The position numbers and the translations under genes are program-made. A model generated the notes under the pieces. That model saw only the letters and a list, made by a program, of their open reading frames with translations, had not been told where the DNA came from and did no database searches. A stretch of DNA of 64,000 bases. It comes from an uncultured Collinsella sp. (GTDB taxonomy: Bacteria; Actinomycetota; Coriobacteriia; Coriobacteriales; Coriobacteriaceae). Each line of letters opens with the position of its first letter. Position 1 is the first letter of the stretch. Location of the stretch: assembly GCA_934646815.1 (NCBI GenBank), contig CAKUEW010000001.1, positions 248,001-312,000 on the forward strand, in the 5' to 3' direction. Below, piece by piece: positions 26,446-35,307 of the stretch.

Positions 26446-26841
26446 ATGTCTCACGATATCTGCCCCGACACCGGGGAACCCTGCACTTGCGATGGGTCTG
26501 ACCCCTGCACCTGCGGCTGCGGTAGTTGCGGACATACGGCCGAGGAGGAGGCTGCCGCTGCGGCGTATCGCGAAGCGCACCGCGAGGCCCCGCTTGGTGA
26601 TGCCCTTGACCGCGAACGCAAGATCATCGTGTCGTTCGACAGCACGTTCGATGTTATGGAATGCGAGCGGCTGTGCCTGGACGCCGGCGTGCCCGGGCGC
26701 ATCATGCCGCTGCCGGGTTCAATTACCGCGGGCTGCGGCCTGTGCTGGGCCATGCCGTTCTCGGGCGACGCCCTCTCCGCCTTCCGCGCCACCACCGAGG
26801 GCCACGTAACCCCCGCCGACTACCACCACCTCGTCCTCTAA
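26446..26841 (+). CDS. DUF3343 protein (putative Se/S carrier-like) with cysteine-rich N-terminus
   Basis: 131 residues. The C-terminal 80 residues (IIVSFDSTFDVMECERLC, GRIMPLPGSITAGCGLCW) match DUF3343, a small family named putative Se/S carrier-like protein. The N-terminal 35 residues hold seven cysteines (CPDTGEPCTCDGSDPCTCGC), a possible metal site not typical of the family. Start at ATG 26446 with GGAGG at 26437. Next to mobA and the Sec genes, a role in selenium or sulfur delivery is a reasonable inference but unproven. Confidence 0.78.
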   Translation: MSHDICPDTGEPCTCDGSDPCTCGCGSCGHTAEEEAAAAAYREAHREAPLGDALDRERKIIVSFDSTFDVMECERLCLDAGVPGRIMPLPGSITAGCGLCWAMPFSGDALSAFRATTEGHVTPADYHHLVL

Positions 26842-26923
26842 CCACCACAATGGGGACAGGCACCTTTGTGGTGGTTTCTGCCGTAAAACCACCACAAAGG
26901 TGCCTGTCCCCAATGTGGTGGTT
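26841..26923. repeat. R4 long hairpin (38-bp arms)
   Basis: Two arms of about 38 bases, containing GGGGACAGGCACCTTTGTGG, are inverted copies with a single mismatch and an 8-base loop. It begins at the stop codon of the DUF3343 gene. The GGGGACAGGCACC core is familiar to me as a REP-like sequence in many bacterial genomes. Confidence 0.85.
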
Positions 26924-27135
26924 TTGAAACGTGCGGGAAACAGCTTCGAAACACGCAATTCGCACGTCAGGTATTCAAAAACGCTTCTACCTGCATCGTA
27001 ATCAAAACGAAACATCCGCTCGTCGGCTTATTCGTAACTTTGCTGCAACAGTGCGATATTATCCATATTCGATAAAGCTCACGGCGCATGGGGCGCCGCG
27101 AACGACACCTTTCTTTTCCATCAATTGGAGGAAGC

Positions 27136-28491
27136 ATGAGCTATACGCAGAAAGTTCTCGACGAGCTCAAGGCCCGCTATCCCGAGCAGCCTGAGTTCAT
27201 CCAGGCCGCGACCGAGATCCTCGGCACCATCCAGCCGGCGCTCGACGCCCACCCCGAGTACGAGGAGGCCGCCCTGCTGGAGCGCCTCGTCGAGCCCGAG
27301 CGCATCGTTATGTTCCGCGTTCCCTGGGTCGACGACCAGGGCAAGGTTCAGGTCAACCGCGGATACCGCGTCGAGTTCAACTCTGCCATCGGACCCTACA
27401 AGGGCGGCCTTCGCTTTAACCCCACGGTCACCCTGGGCATGCTCAAGTTCCTGGGTTTGGAGCAGATTCTCAAGAACAGCCTGACCACCCTTCCCATGGG
27501 CGGCGGCAAGGGCGGCTCCGACTTTGACCCCAAGGGCAAGTCCAACAACGAGATCATGCACTTCTGCCAGTCCTTTATGACCGAGCTCTATCGTCACATC
27601 GGCCCCAACACCGACGTTCCCGCCGGCGACCTGGGCGTTGGCGGCCGCGAGGTTGCCTACATGTTCGGTCAGTACAAGCGCCTGACCAATGAGTGGACCG
27701 GCGTCCTCACCGGCAAGGGCCTCTCCTTTGGCGGCTCGCTCGCCCGTACCGAGGCCACCGGCTACGGCCTGGTCTACTTTGTGGACGAGTACCTCAAGAG
27801 CCGCGGCGACTCCTTCGAGGGCAAGAACGTCGTCGTTCACGGCTCCGGTAACGTCGCCATCTACGCTGTCCAGAAGGTCGCCCAGCTCGGCGGCAAGGTG
27901 CTGGCCTGCTCCGACACCCACGGCTGGGTCGAGGATCCCGATGGCATCGACTACACCGTGCTCGAGCACGTCTATAACCAGAAGCGCTCCGGCCACGACA
28001 AGGGCGTCACGCTGGCCATGTACGTCGACGAGAAGCCCAGCGCTACTTGGCACGAGGGCGACGGCCGCGGCGTGTGGCAGCTGCCCTGCGACATCGCGCT
28101 GCCTTGCGCTCGCGAGAACACGCTGCTGCTCGAGGATGCCCAGGCGCTCGTCGCCAACGGCTGCAAGGTGGTCGGCGAGGGCGCTAACATGCCCACGACC
28201 ATCGAGGCCACGACCTACTTCCAGGAGAACGGCGTCGCCTTTATGCCCGGCAAGGCTGCCAACGCCGGCGGCGTGCTCGTGTCCGGCCTGGAGATGAGCC
28301 AGAACGCCGAGCACCTGTCCTGGACCTTCGAGGAGGTCGACGGCAAGCTTGAGCAGCTCATGCGCGGCATGTTCCACAACGTGGACGACACCGCCAAGGA
28401 GTACGGCGAGGAGGGCAACTTCGTCATGGGCGCCAACATCGCCGGCTTCCTCAAGGTCGCCGACGCCATGCTCGCCCAGGGCGTCTGCTAA
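27136..28491 (+). CDS. gdhA: NADP-type glutamate dehydrogenase
   Basis: 451 residues, hexameric GDH-I family (usual 445-450). Makes glutamate from 2-oxoglutarate and ammonia. Substrate-binding KGGLRFNPTV and the catalytic lysine region LPMGGGKGGSDFDPKGKS (residues about 110-130) are intact; the Rossmann domain holds VVHGSGNVAIY. Start chosen at ATG 27136 after GGAGGAAGC; the frame is open upstream but begins in leader DNA. It is a single-gene unit with its own terminator. Confidence 0.96.
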   Translation: MSYTQKVLDELKARYPEQPEFIQAATEILGTIQPALDAHPEYEEAALLERLVEPERIVMFRVPWVDDQGKVQVNRGYRVEFNSAIGPYKGGLRFNPTVTLGMLKFLGLEQILKNSLTTLPMGGGKGGSDFDPKGKSNNEIMHFCQSFMTELYRHIGPNTDVPAGDLGVGGREVAYMFGQYKRLTNEWTGVLTGKGLSFGGSLARTEATGYGLVYFVDEYLKSRGDSFEGKNVVVHGSGNVAIYAVQKVAQLGGKVLACSDTHGWVEDPDGIDYTVLEHVYNQKRSGHDKGVTLAMYVDEKPSATWHEGDGRGVWQLPCDIALPCARENTLLLEDAQALVANGCKVVGEGANMPTTIEATTYFQENGVAFMPGKAANAGGVLVSGLEMSQNAEHLSWTFEEVDGKLEQLMRGMFHNVDDTAKEYGEEGNFVMGANIAGFLKVADAMLAQGVC

Positions 28492-28530
28492 ATCCAGCTC
28501 GACATATCCCGGCACAAGCTGATGCGCATG

Positions 28531-28566
28531 AGGCTCCCGACCATCCCGGCCGGGAGCCTTTTTCTA
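28531..28566 (+). terminator. Terminator of gdhA
   Basis: AGGCTCCCG (28531-28539) pairs with CGGGAGCCT (28551-28559), then TTTTTCT. Confidence 0.9.
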
Positions 28567-28583
28567 TCTCGGGGCATCCTCAT

Positions 28584-28652
28584 AACTTGCGGTGAAATAC
28601 GGACTGTTTAGCGCTTTAAACCCGCCAAACAGTCCGTATTCCACCGCAACTT
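28584..28652. repeat. R1 palindromic repeat, copy 4 (type A)
   Basis: Arms 28584-28609 and 28627-28652 pair over 26 bp with one mismatch. The loop TTTAAACCCGCC is a diverged form of the reverse-oriented R1 loop. Confidence 0.9.
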
Positions 28653-28668
28653 CCTGGGGGTCCCTCTA

Positions 28669-28736
28669 GGTTGCGGTGGAATAGTTCCTGGATGTGGCAT
28701 CTGGGACGGTTTCCGGGAACTATTTCACCGCAAGTT
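28669..28736. repeat. R1 palindromic repeat, copy 5 (type B, GTTCCTG variant)
   Basis: Starts 17 bases after copy 4. Arms share the outer TTGCGGTGAAATA module but carry GTTCCTG/CGGGAAC in place of CGGACTG/CAGTCCG. Between gdhA and the next gene (28492-28818) nothing else was found. Confidence 0.88.
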
Positions 28737-28818
28737 ATGGATGGGCGGGAGGTTTTTGTGCTGCGGAGGGTCGTGCCCCCTCGTTTGGTACACTTAAACG
28801 TACTGGACAAGTGAAGAG

Positions 28819-29733
28819 ATGGGGGAGAACGTGCTCAAGTTCGGTACCTACGTCCGTGTTGGAAACGCGGCCGAAGCCTATGAGCTCTTGCAGAAGAACC
28901 GCAACAACAAGATTGTGGGCGGCGGCATCTGGATGCGCCTGGGTTCGCGTCGCGTCGCGACGGCGATTGACCTTTCGGCCTGCGGACTCGATCAGATCGA
29001 GGAGACCGACACCGAGTTTCGCATCGGCGCCATGTGCACGCTGCGCCAGCTCGAGCGCCATGCCGAGCTTAACGCGCTCGTCAACAACGTGTTCGAGTTC
29101 GCCGTCCACGACATCGTGGGCGTGCAGCTGCGCAACACCGCCACGGTGGGCGGCAGTATCTACGGCCGCTTTGGCTTCTCGGACGTTCTCTCTGCCTTCC
29201 TTGCACTCGATTCCTACGTTGAGCTGACGGGCGCCGGTCGTGTGCCGCTTGCCGAGTTCTTAAACATGGGCTACGTGCGCGACGTGATCGAGCGCGTGGT
29301 GGTTGTTAAGCACGATTACCGCGCGAGCTACGCGGCCGTGCGCAAGGCCGCGACCGACTTCCCCTCGCTCAACGTCACTGCCGCCTGGTGGGACAACACC
29401 TGGCACGTCACCGTGGGCGCCCGCCCGCTGCGCGCGACCCTGCTGCAGGGCGAGGCATGCGGCCTTGCCAGCGAGCAGCCTTCCGAGGACGAGCTCCGCG
29501 CTCTGGCCGCGTCCGTGCGCGCCCTGAGCTACGGCACCAACCTGTGGGGCTCGGCCGACTACCGCCGCCGTGTCTCCGCGCCGCTTGCCGTTCAGGCCGT
29601 GCGCCGTGCTGCCGGTATCGAGCTTTCGGCCGCACTTGCCCGCGAGCTCGAGACCGTGCAGATTCCCAAGTTTGCCACGGACGAGTATTCCTGCCGCCGC
29701 GTGCCCGGCGTCGATTCTAGCGAGGTGCGCTAA
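28819..29733 (+). CDS. FAD-binding subunit of a molybdenum hydroxylase (YgfM/CoxM-like)
   Basis: 304 residues with the FAD_binding_5 fold: KIVGGGIWMRLG for pyrophosphate binding and QLRNTATVGGSIYGR for the second FAD loop. It accepts electrons from the [2Fe-2S] clusters of the partner at 29733 and passes them on. The stop overlaps the next start (TAATG). An unusual R1 pair lies directly upstream. Start ATG 28819; a GTG at 28831 with GGGGGAG before it is possible. In E. coli the same pair order is ygfM-xdhD. Confidence 0.87.
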   Translation: MGENVLKFGTYVRVGNAAEAYELLQKNRNNKIVGGGIWMRLGSRRVATAIDLSACGLDQIEETDTEFRIGAMCTLRQLERHAELNALVNNVFEFAVHDIVGVQLRNTATVGGSIYGRFGFSDVLSAFLALDSYVELTGAGRVPLAEFLNMGYVRDVIERVVVVKHDYRASYAAVRKAATDFPSLNVTAAWWDNTWHVTVGARPLRATLLQGEACGLASEQPSEDELRALAASVRALSYGTNLWGSADYRRRVSAPLAVQAVRRAAGIELSAALARELETVQIPKFATDEYSCRRVPGVDSSEVR

Positions 29734-32564
29734 TGGCTGCCAAACTCATCGATCTTTCCTTTACCCTTAACGGCCGCAAGGTCAAGGTTCAAATTGCCCC
29801 CGATACCATGCTGTTTGCGCTGCTGCGCGAGCAGGGTTGCGCGTCGGTGCGCTGTGCCTGCGAGACCACTAACTGCGGCCTGTGCACGGTGTGGCTCGAC
29901 GGCGACCCGGTACTGAGCTGCTCGGTTCCCGCAGCCCGCGTCGAAGGCCACTCTATCACCACGCTCGAGGGCCTTAAGGCCGAGTCCGAGGCGCTCGCCC
30001 GCGCGATGGCCGCCGAAGGCGCCGAGCAGTGCGGTTTTTGCGCCCCCGGCCTCATCATGAACGTGCTGGCCTTGGCCCGTGCCGCCAAGGAAGACCCGAC
30101 TCTCGTCGCCACGCGCGAGGAACTGTCGCGCCAGCTGGCCGGCAACCTGTGCCGTTGCAGCGGCTACGAGAGCCAGCTGCGCGCTATCGTGCGCTTCCTC
30201 AACGAGTCCGGCGTGCAGGTGGGCTTTGAGCTGCCCGAGCTGCCGGTCAACGACACGAGCTCCGACGGCGTCTCCTACAAGCAGATTACCCACAGGCAGC
30301 CCAAGAAGGACTCGAAGGCCCTGCTCGAGGGTCGTCCCGTCTACACGGGCGATATGGTGCCCGCCGGCGCTCTGATCGTCAAACTCAAGCGCAGCCCCTA
30401 TGCCCGCGCCAAGATTCGCTCCATCGACACGTCCCGCGCCCTGAAGGTGCCCGGTGTCGTGGGCGTCTACACCTACGAGGACGTGCCCCAGCGCCGCTTC
30501 ACCATCGCCGGCCAGAGCTATCCGCAGCCCTCGCCCTACGACCGCCTGATCCTCGAGAACCTCGTGCGCTACCAAAACGAGGAGGTGGCGATCGTCGCCG
30601 CCGAGACCGAAGAGGCCGCCGACAAGGCGCTCAAGCTCATTAAGGTCGACTACGAGGTGCTTGAGCCCCTGCTCGACTTTACCAAGGCGCTCGATAACGA
30701 CATTGTGGTCCATCCCGAGGGCGACGTGACCTTTATGTTCCCGCAGGGCGGCGACGTGCCGCGCAACCTGGTGTGCAGCGGCGTCAACGACTTTGGCGAC
30801 CTGGACGAGGCCTTTGCCCAGAGCGACATCGTCTTTGAGCGCACCTACACCAGCCAGGCCACGCAGACCGCGCCCATGGAGACCTTCCGCGCCTTCGCGA
30901 CGACCGACGCGTTCGGCCGCATCTCGGTGACCACCTCCACGCAGGTGCCCTTCCACGTGCGCCGCATGATCGCGCAGTCGCTCGACATTCCGCAGTCGCA
31001 GGTGCAGGTCATCAAACCGCGCATCGGCGGCGGCTTTGGCTCCAAGCAGACGGGCTGCTGCGAGATCTTCGTGGCGTTCGTGACCCAGCAGACCGGCCGT
31101 CCGAGCTATTGCTGCTACACGCGCGAGGAGACCATTACCGCTGGTAACTCGCGCCATCAGATGCAGATGACGGTGAAGATGGGCGCCATGAACGACGGCA
31201 CCATCACGGCCATTGACCTGCATACGTTGTCCAACGCCGGCGCGTACGGCGAGCACGCCACCACGACGATCGGCCTTTCGGGCCATAAGAGCCTGCCGAT
31301 CTACAACCACGTAAAGGCGAGCCGCTTTAGCTGGGACGCCGTCTACACCAACACCAACCGTGGCGGCGCGTATCGCGGCTACGGTGCCACCCAGGGCCAG
31401 TTTGCCGTGGAGAGCGCCGTCAACGAGCTCGCTGACATGCTGCACATGGACCCCGCCGACCTGCGCCTTAAGAACATGGTGCACGAGGGCGAGATCATGC
31501 CGCAGTACTACAACGAGAAGCTCAACGCCTGCGCGCTCGACCGCTGCCTGCTGCGCGCGATGGACATGATCGGCTGGCGCGACAAGCCGCTGGCAGTGGA
31601 CCTGGGCGACCGCGTGCGCGCGCTGGGCTGCGCCCTCACCATGCAGGGCTCGGGTATCTCCAACGTGGACATCGCCGGTATCGACATGCGCCTGGAGGAG
31701 GACGGCTTTATTACGCTTTCGACCGGCGCTACCGATAACGGCATGGGCGTCGACACGATCCTGGCGCAGATTGCCGCCGAGGAGCTGGGCGTGGAGAGCT
31801 CGCTGATCGTGGTGCGCGGCGTGGACACCGACGTGTCGCCCTTCGACGCCGGCTCGTACGCGAGCTCGGGCACGTACGTGACGGGCCTTGCCGCCAAAAA
31901 CGCCGCGACCGAGCTGCGCGAGAAGATTTGTGCCAAGGCCGCCCAGATGTGGGATGTGGACGCTACTGACGTGGTCTTCGACGGCCAGTACGTGCGCCTG
32001 GCCGACGAGCGTGCTGCCCGCGAGCGCAGCCGTTACCTGACGCTGCGCGACTTTGCCAACCTGTGCGTCAAGAACATCGCAGGCGGCGACGCGCTGACCT
32101 CGCATGCCTCTGCCTGCCTGCCCGTTTCGCCCCCGCCGTTTATGGCCGGTATTGCCGAGGTTGAGGTCGACAAGGCCACCGGCAAGGTGACCGTGGTGGA
32201 TTACGCCGCGGCCGTGGACTGCGGTACCGTGATTAACGAGGCGCTTGCGCGCGTCCAAGCCGAGGGCGGCATTGCCCAGGGCATTGGCCATGCGCTCTAC
32301 GAGATCGTTGAGCATGACGACCGCGGCCGCCTGCGCACCGGCAACTTTATGAGCTACAAGCTGCCCACGCGTCTGGATATCGGCAGCATTCGCGTTGCCT
32401 TTGAGCCGAGCTACGAGCCGACGGGCCCGTTTGGCGCCAAGTCGATCGGCGAGGTCGTCATCAACACGCCGCTTGCTGCCGTGGCCTCGGCCGTCGCGCA
32501 CGCTACCGGCCATCAGGTCCGCTCGCTGCCCATTACGCCCGAGAAGGCCCTGCTAGGGGAGTAG
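29733..32564 (+). CDS. XdhD-like molybdenum hydroxylase, [2Fe-2S]-Moco fusion
   Basis: 943 residues. Residues 1-165 form the [2Fe-2S] domains with intact cysteines (CACETTNCGLC and CGFCAPGLIM ... NLCRCSGY); residues 190-943 are the molybdopterin cytosine dinucleotide hydroxylase, with GGGFGSKQ, NRGGAYRGYGATQ, and the catalytic glutamate in GAKSIGE near the C-terminus. Sequence segments resemble E. coli XdhD more than XdhA (for example STQVPFHVRRMIAQSL, PITPEKAL). XdhD-type enzymes occur in species with a selenium-dependent Mo hydroxylase pathway, so a selenium-modified cofactor is plausible. The natural substrate, a purine or other N-heterocycle, is inferred. Confidence 0.87.
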   Translation: MAAKLIDLSFTLNGRKVKVQIAPDTMLFALLREQGCASVRCACETTNCGLCTVWLDGDPVLSCSVPAARVEGHSITTLEGLKAESEALARAMAAEGAEQCGFCAPGLIMNVLALARAAKEDPTLVATREELSRQLAGNLCRCSGYESQLRAIVRFLNESGVQVGFELPELPVNDTSSDGVSYKQITHRQPKKDSKALLEGRPVYTGDMVPAGALIVKLKRSPYARAKIRSIDTSRALKVPGVVGVYTYEDVPQRRFTIAGQSYPQPSPYDRLILENLVRYQNEEVAIVAAETEEAADKALKLIKVDYEVLEPLLDFTKALDNDIVVHPEGDVTFMFPQGGDVPRNLVCSGVNDFGDLDEAFAQSDIVFERTYTSQATQTAPMETFRAFATTDAFGRISVTTSTQVPFHVRRMIAQSLDIPQSQVQVIKPRIGGGFGSKQTGCCEIFVAFVTQQTGRPSYCCYTREETITAGNSRHQMQMTVKMGAMNDGTITAIDLHTLSNAGAYGEHATTTIGLSGHKSLPIYNHVKASRFSWDAVYTNTNRGGAYRGYGATQGQFAVESAVNELADMLHMDPADLRLKNMVHEGEIMPQYYNEKLNACALDRCLLRAMDMIGWRDKPLAVDLGDRVRALGCALTMQGSGISNVDIAGIDMRLEEDGFITLSTGATDNGMGVDTILAQIAAEELGVESSLIVVRGVDTDVSPFDAGSYASSGTYVTGLAAKNAATELREKICAKAAQMWDVDATDVVFDGQYVRLADERAARERSRYLTLRDFANLCVKNIAGGDALTSHASACLPVSPPPFMAGIAEVEVDKATGKVTVVDYAAAVDCGTVINEALARVQAEGGIAQGIGHALYEIVEHDDRGRLRTGNFMSYKLPTRLDIGSIRVAFEPSYEPTGPFGAKSIGEVVINTPLAAVASAVAHATGHQVRSLPITPEKALLGE

Positions 32565-32607
32565 ACGAGGAGCCGCTGCCGCCGCTTGATTGTCCAGCTC
32601 AGCCCCC

Positions 32608-32841
32608 GGGGAAAATGCATCCCACTTTTCAGCCGAATTGTGGGATGCATTTTCCTTTTGAGGCCCTTTGGGAAACTGCATCCCATTCCAAGGCCTCAAA
32701 CTGGGACACACTTTCCGGTTAGCACCTCAAACGGAAAGTCCATCCCGGAATTGGCGCTCAAAATGGGACGCGTTTTCCAAAAGGCCCCGCTCGGGGAAAC
32801 TGCATCCCATTCCGAGTCGTCAAATCGGGACACGCTTTCCC
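32608..32841. repeat. R5 tandem hairpin array (four units, 61-62 bp period)
   Basis: Four hairpins start at 32608, 32670, 32732 and 32793. Each has a left arm like GGGAAACTGCATCCCA and a right arm like TGGGACACACTTTCC. The first unit is a perfect palindrome in its arms; the others have drifted. The stretch from 32565 to 33049 has no gene, holding this array, an R1 copy and the tRNA-Leu promoter. Confidence 0.85.
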
Positions 32842-32880
32842 ATGCGCGGCCCGCGCTTCCATATCGCCGATCCCCTTCTT

Positions 32881-32945
32881 GAGTTGCGGTGATATAGTTC
32901 CTGTTTTGGCGGACGCCCCCAGGCAGGAACTATTTCACCGCAACT
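32881..32945. repeat. R1 palindromic repeat, copy 6 (type B)
   Basis: Arms 32881-32903 and 32923-32945 pair over 23 bp with one mismatch. It has the GTTCCTG inner module. Confidence 0.88.
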
Positions 32946-33022
32946 CATGATGGTCGGCTGCGCGTACTCGTGGTGAGGTCGTGAGCCTGTAAAACGTGTG
33001 CGTGCGCTTGCCGTTCGTATCT

Positions 33023-33031
33023 GCTATCATT
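33023..33031 (+). promoter_or_regulatory. Extended -10 promoter of tRNA-Leu
   Basis: TGCTATCAT has the TG-n extended form about 20 bases before the tRNA; no good -35 is visible at 17 bases. Confidence 0.4.
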
Positions 33032-33049
33032 CCTAGTCTGTGCGCGCAT

Positions 33050-33133
33050 GCGGGCGTGGCGGAATTGGTAGACGCGCCAGATTTAGGTTCTGGTGGGATT
33101 CCCGTGAAGGTTCGAGTCCTTTCGCCCGCACCA
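33050..33133 (+). tRNA. tRNA-Leu (anticodon TAG)
   Basis: An 84-base class II tRNA. Acceptor GCGGGCG/CGCCCGC, anticodon stem CCAGA/TCTGG with loop TTTAGGT (TAG), a variable arm with TGGGATTCCCG, T-arm GGTTCGAGTCC and encoded CCA. Confidence 0.97.
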
Positions 33134-33221
33134 ACGCACCCGCGTCGGCCCCGGCCGTCGCGACCCTTTGTTGCATAAAGGTACCAGCACCTCAGATAAG
33201 CTGGGCAGTATGAGGAGGAAC

Positions 33222-34523
33222 GTGTTGAACATCACCGCTTCTGACGTCAAGGACGCCAAGCTCACCGCTACGGTCACCATCCCGGCCGCCGACGTCGACG
33301 CCGCGATCAAGAAGGCCTACAAGGAGACCGCCAAGAAGTACCGCTTCCCGGGCTTCCGCGCCGGCAAGGCTCCCCGTCCGGTTATCGACTCCGCCCTTGG
33401 CGCCGAGGCTACCCTCGCCCAGGCCACCAACGACCTGATCGCCAACAACGAGCCCGCCGTCCTCAACGAGCTGGACATCGTCCCCACCAAGAGCGGTGAC
33501 TACAAGGAGCTCGACATCGCCAAGGATCACGAGGACTACACCTACACCGTCGAGTTCTCCCTGCGTCCGGCCGCTGAGCTCTCCTCCTACGACGCCGTCG
33601 AGATCGAGATGCCTCCCGCGGAGGTCACCGAGTCCGAGATCAACAACCAGGTCGAGATGCTCCTCAACTACCGCGCCACCTTCGAGGACGTTGAGGGTCG
33701 TGCCGTCGAGGCTGACGACTACGTGACCGTCGACCTCAAGGCCGTCGAGAACGCCGACAACTTCGCCGCCGAGGGCCGCATGCTCATCGCCGGCAGCGAC
33801 AGCAACCCCGCCGAGTTCAACGAGGCCCTGATCGGCGCCAACGTTGACGACGTCAAGACCGTCACCTGGACCGACGAGGTCGAGGAGGGCGAGGAGGCCG
33901 AGACCCACACCGTCGAGGTCACCGTCAAGGGCATCAAGGTCCGCAACACCCCCGAGCTCACCGACGAGCTCGTCAAGTCCGACTTCGGTTTCGACGGCAT
34001 CGACGCCATGCGCGACGCCATCAAGCTCGAGATCGAGCAGGACAAGGAGTCCCGCCTGCCCGCCGAGAAGGAGAACCGTTGCGTCTCCGCTCTCGCCGAG
34101 CGTCTGCAGCTCGAGGAGATGGACGCCGACTACGAGCAGTCCGTCTTTGAGGAGCTTGGCCAGAACTTCCTGTCCAACCTCGCTGCCCGCGGCATGACCC
34201 TGGACACCTGGCTGCCCGCTTCCGGTCTGACCATGGAGCAGTTCATCGGCGACCTGCACAAGCAGGCCAACGACGTTGCCCGCGAGTCCCTGGCGCTCGA
34301 CGCCCTCGCCCGTGAACTCAAGATCGAGGTCACCGAGGACGACATCAACGCCGAGTTCGAGAAGGCCGGCGTCAAGGACGTCGAGGCTTCCAAGGCCGAG
34401 TTCATCGCCGATGGCCGCATGCCTGCCGTCCGCGAGTCTATCCGTCGCTCCAAGGCCGTCGACCACCTGGTCGAGAACGCCAAGGTGACCGAGGTCGACG
34501 AGACCGCTAAGGACGCCGAGTAA
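33222..34523 (+). CDS. tig: Trigger factor (ribosome-associated chaperone and prolyl isomerase)
   Basis: About 433 residues. The N-terminal ribosome-binding domain has the signature GFRAGKAPR (family GFRxGKxP), followed by the FKBP-type domain (about 160-250, DDYVTVDLKA) and a long helical acidic C-terminal domain. It holds nascent chains at the exit tunnel. Start is uncertain: AGGAGG lies at 33213-33218, so the ATG at 33210 is inside it; GTG 33222 and TTG 33225 are both possible, giving MLNIT or similar. It is the first gene of a tig-clpP-clpX cluster, a common proteostasis arrangement. Confidence 0.93.
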   Translation: MLNITASDVKDAKLTATVTIPAADVDAAIKKAYKETAKKYRFPGFRAGKAPRPVIDSALGAEATLAQATNDLIANNEPAVLNELDIVPTKSGDYKELDIAKDHEDYTYTVEFSLRPAAELSSYDAVEIEMPPAEVTESEINNQVEMLLNYRATFEDVEGRAVEADDYVTVDLKAVENADNFAAEGRMLIAGSDSNPAEFNEALIGANVDDVKTVTWTDEVEEGEEAETHTVEVTVKGIKVRNTPELTDELVKSDFGFDGIDAMRDAIKLEIEQDKESRLPAEKENRCVSALAERLQLEEMDADYEQSVFEELGQNFLSNLAARGMTLDTWLPASGLTMEQFIGDLHKQANDVARESLALDALARELKIEVTEDDINAEFEKAGVKDVEASKAEFIADGRMPAVRESIRRSKAVDHLVENAKVTEVDETAKDAE

Positions 34524-34599
34524 TTCTCGCCACCTTGCCCGCGAGCGCATGCATGCGCCCGTGATGGGGTAAAGTTATAAGCCGGTTATCCGGTTGCTT

Positions 34600-34645
34600 C
34601 GTACGGTGCCAGCCAATGCATAGCATGCGGGCACCGTACGTTTGT
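34600..34645 (+). terminator. Terminator of tig
   Basis: CGTACGGTGCC (34600-34610) pairs perfectly with GGCACCGTACG (34630-34640), then TTTGTCT. Confidence 0.85.
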
Positions 34646-34685
34646 CTAGAACCATTATTGGTCCGTAAGAGAAATGGAGATGCGT

Positions 34686-35306
34686 ATGATCGCTAAGTTC
34701 GATTCCGCCCTCGTGCCATACGTTATCGAGCAGACGCCGCGTGGCGAGCGCAGCTACGATATCTATTCGCGCCTGCTCAACGACCGCATCATCTTCTTGG
34801 GCGAGGAGATCAACTCCGTCAGCGCCAACCTGGTCGTTGCCCAGCTGCTGCACCTTGAGAGCCAGGATGCCGAGAAGGACATCTCGCTCTACATCAATTC
34901 GCCTGGCGGCGAGGTCTACTCCGGTCTGGCGATTCTGGACACCATGAACTTCATTAAGCCGCAGGTCTCCACCATCTGCGTGGGCATGGCCGCGTCCATG
35001 GCCGCCGTGCTGCTTTCGGCCGGCGCCAAGGGCAAGCGCTTCTGCCTGCCGCACTCCAAGGTTATGATTCACCAGCCCAGCGGCGGTGCCCAGGGCCAGC
35101 AGACCGAGATCGAGATCGTGGCCGAGGAGATCAAGAAAACTCGCCGCGAGCTCAACCAGATCCTGTCCGACGCCTCCGGCCAGCCCATCGAGAAGGTCCA
35201 GGCCGACACCGAGCGCGATAACTACCTCACGGCTGCCGAGGCCCTCGATTACGGCCTGATCGACCGTATCGTTACCTCGCGCGACCTCGCCGCGAAGGAC
35301 GCTTAG
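34686..35306 (+). CDS. clpP: ATP-dependent Clp protease proteolytic subunit
   Basis: 206 residues. Catalytic triad S104 (in GMAASMAAV), H129 (in MIHQPSGG) and D178 (in ERDNY). It forms the tetradecameric chamber fed by ClpX. Start at ATG 34686 with GGAG seven bases upstream; the ATG at 34674 is part of the ribosome-binding region. The stop lies one base before clpX. Confidence 0.96.
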   Translation: MIAKFDSALVPYVIEQTPRGERSYDIYSRLLNDRIIFLGEEINSVSANLVVAQLLHLESQDAEKDISLYINSPGGEVYSGLAILDTMNFIKPQVSTICVGMAASMAAVLLSAGAKGKRFCLPHSKVMIHQPSGGAQGQQTEIEIVAEEIKKTRRELNQILSDASGQPIEKVQADTERDNYLTAAEALDYGLIDRIVTSRDLAAKDA

Positions 35307-35307
35307 G

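Noticed and set aside
32996..33178. 60-residue ORF
   Set aside because: It covers tRNA-Leu.
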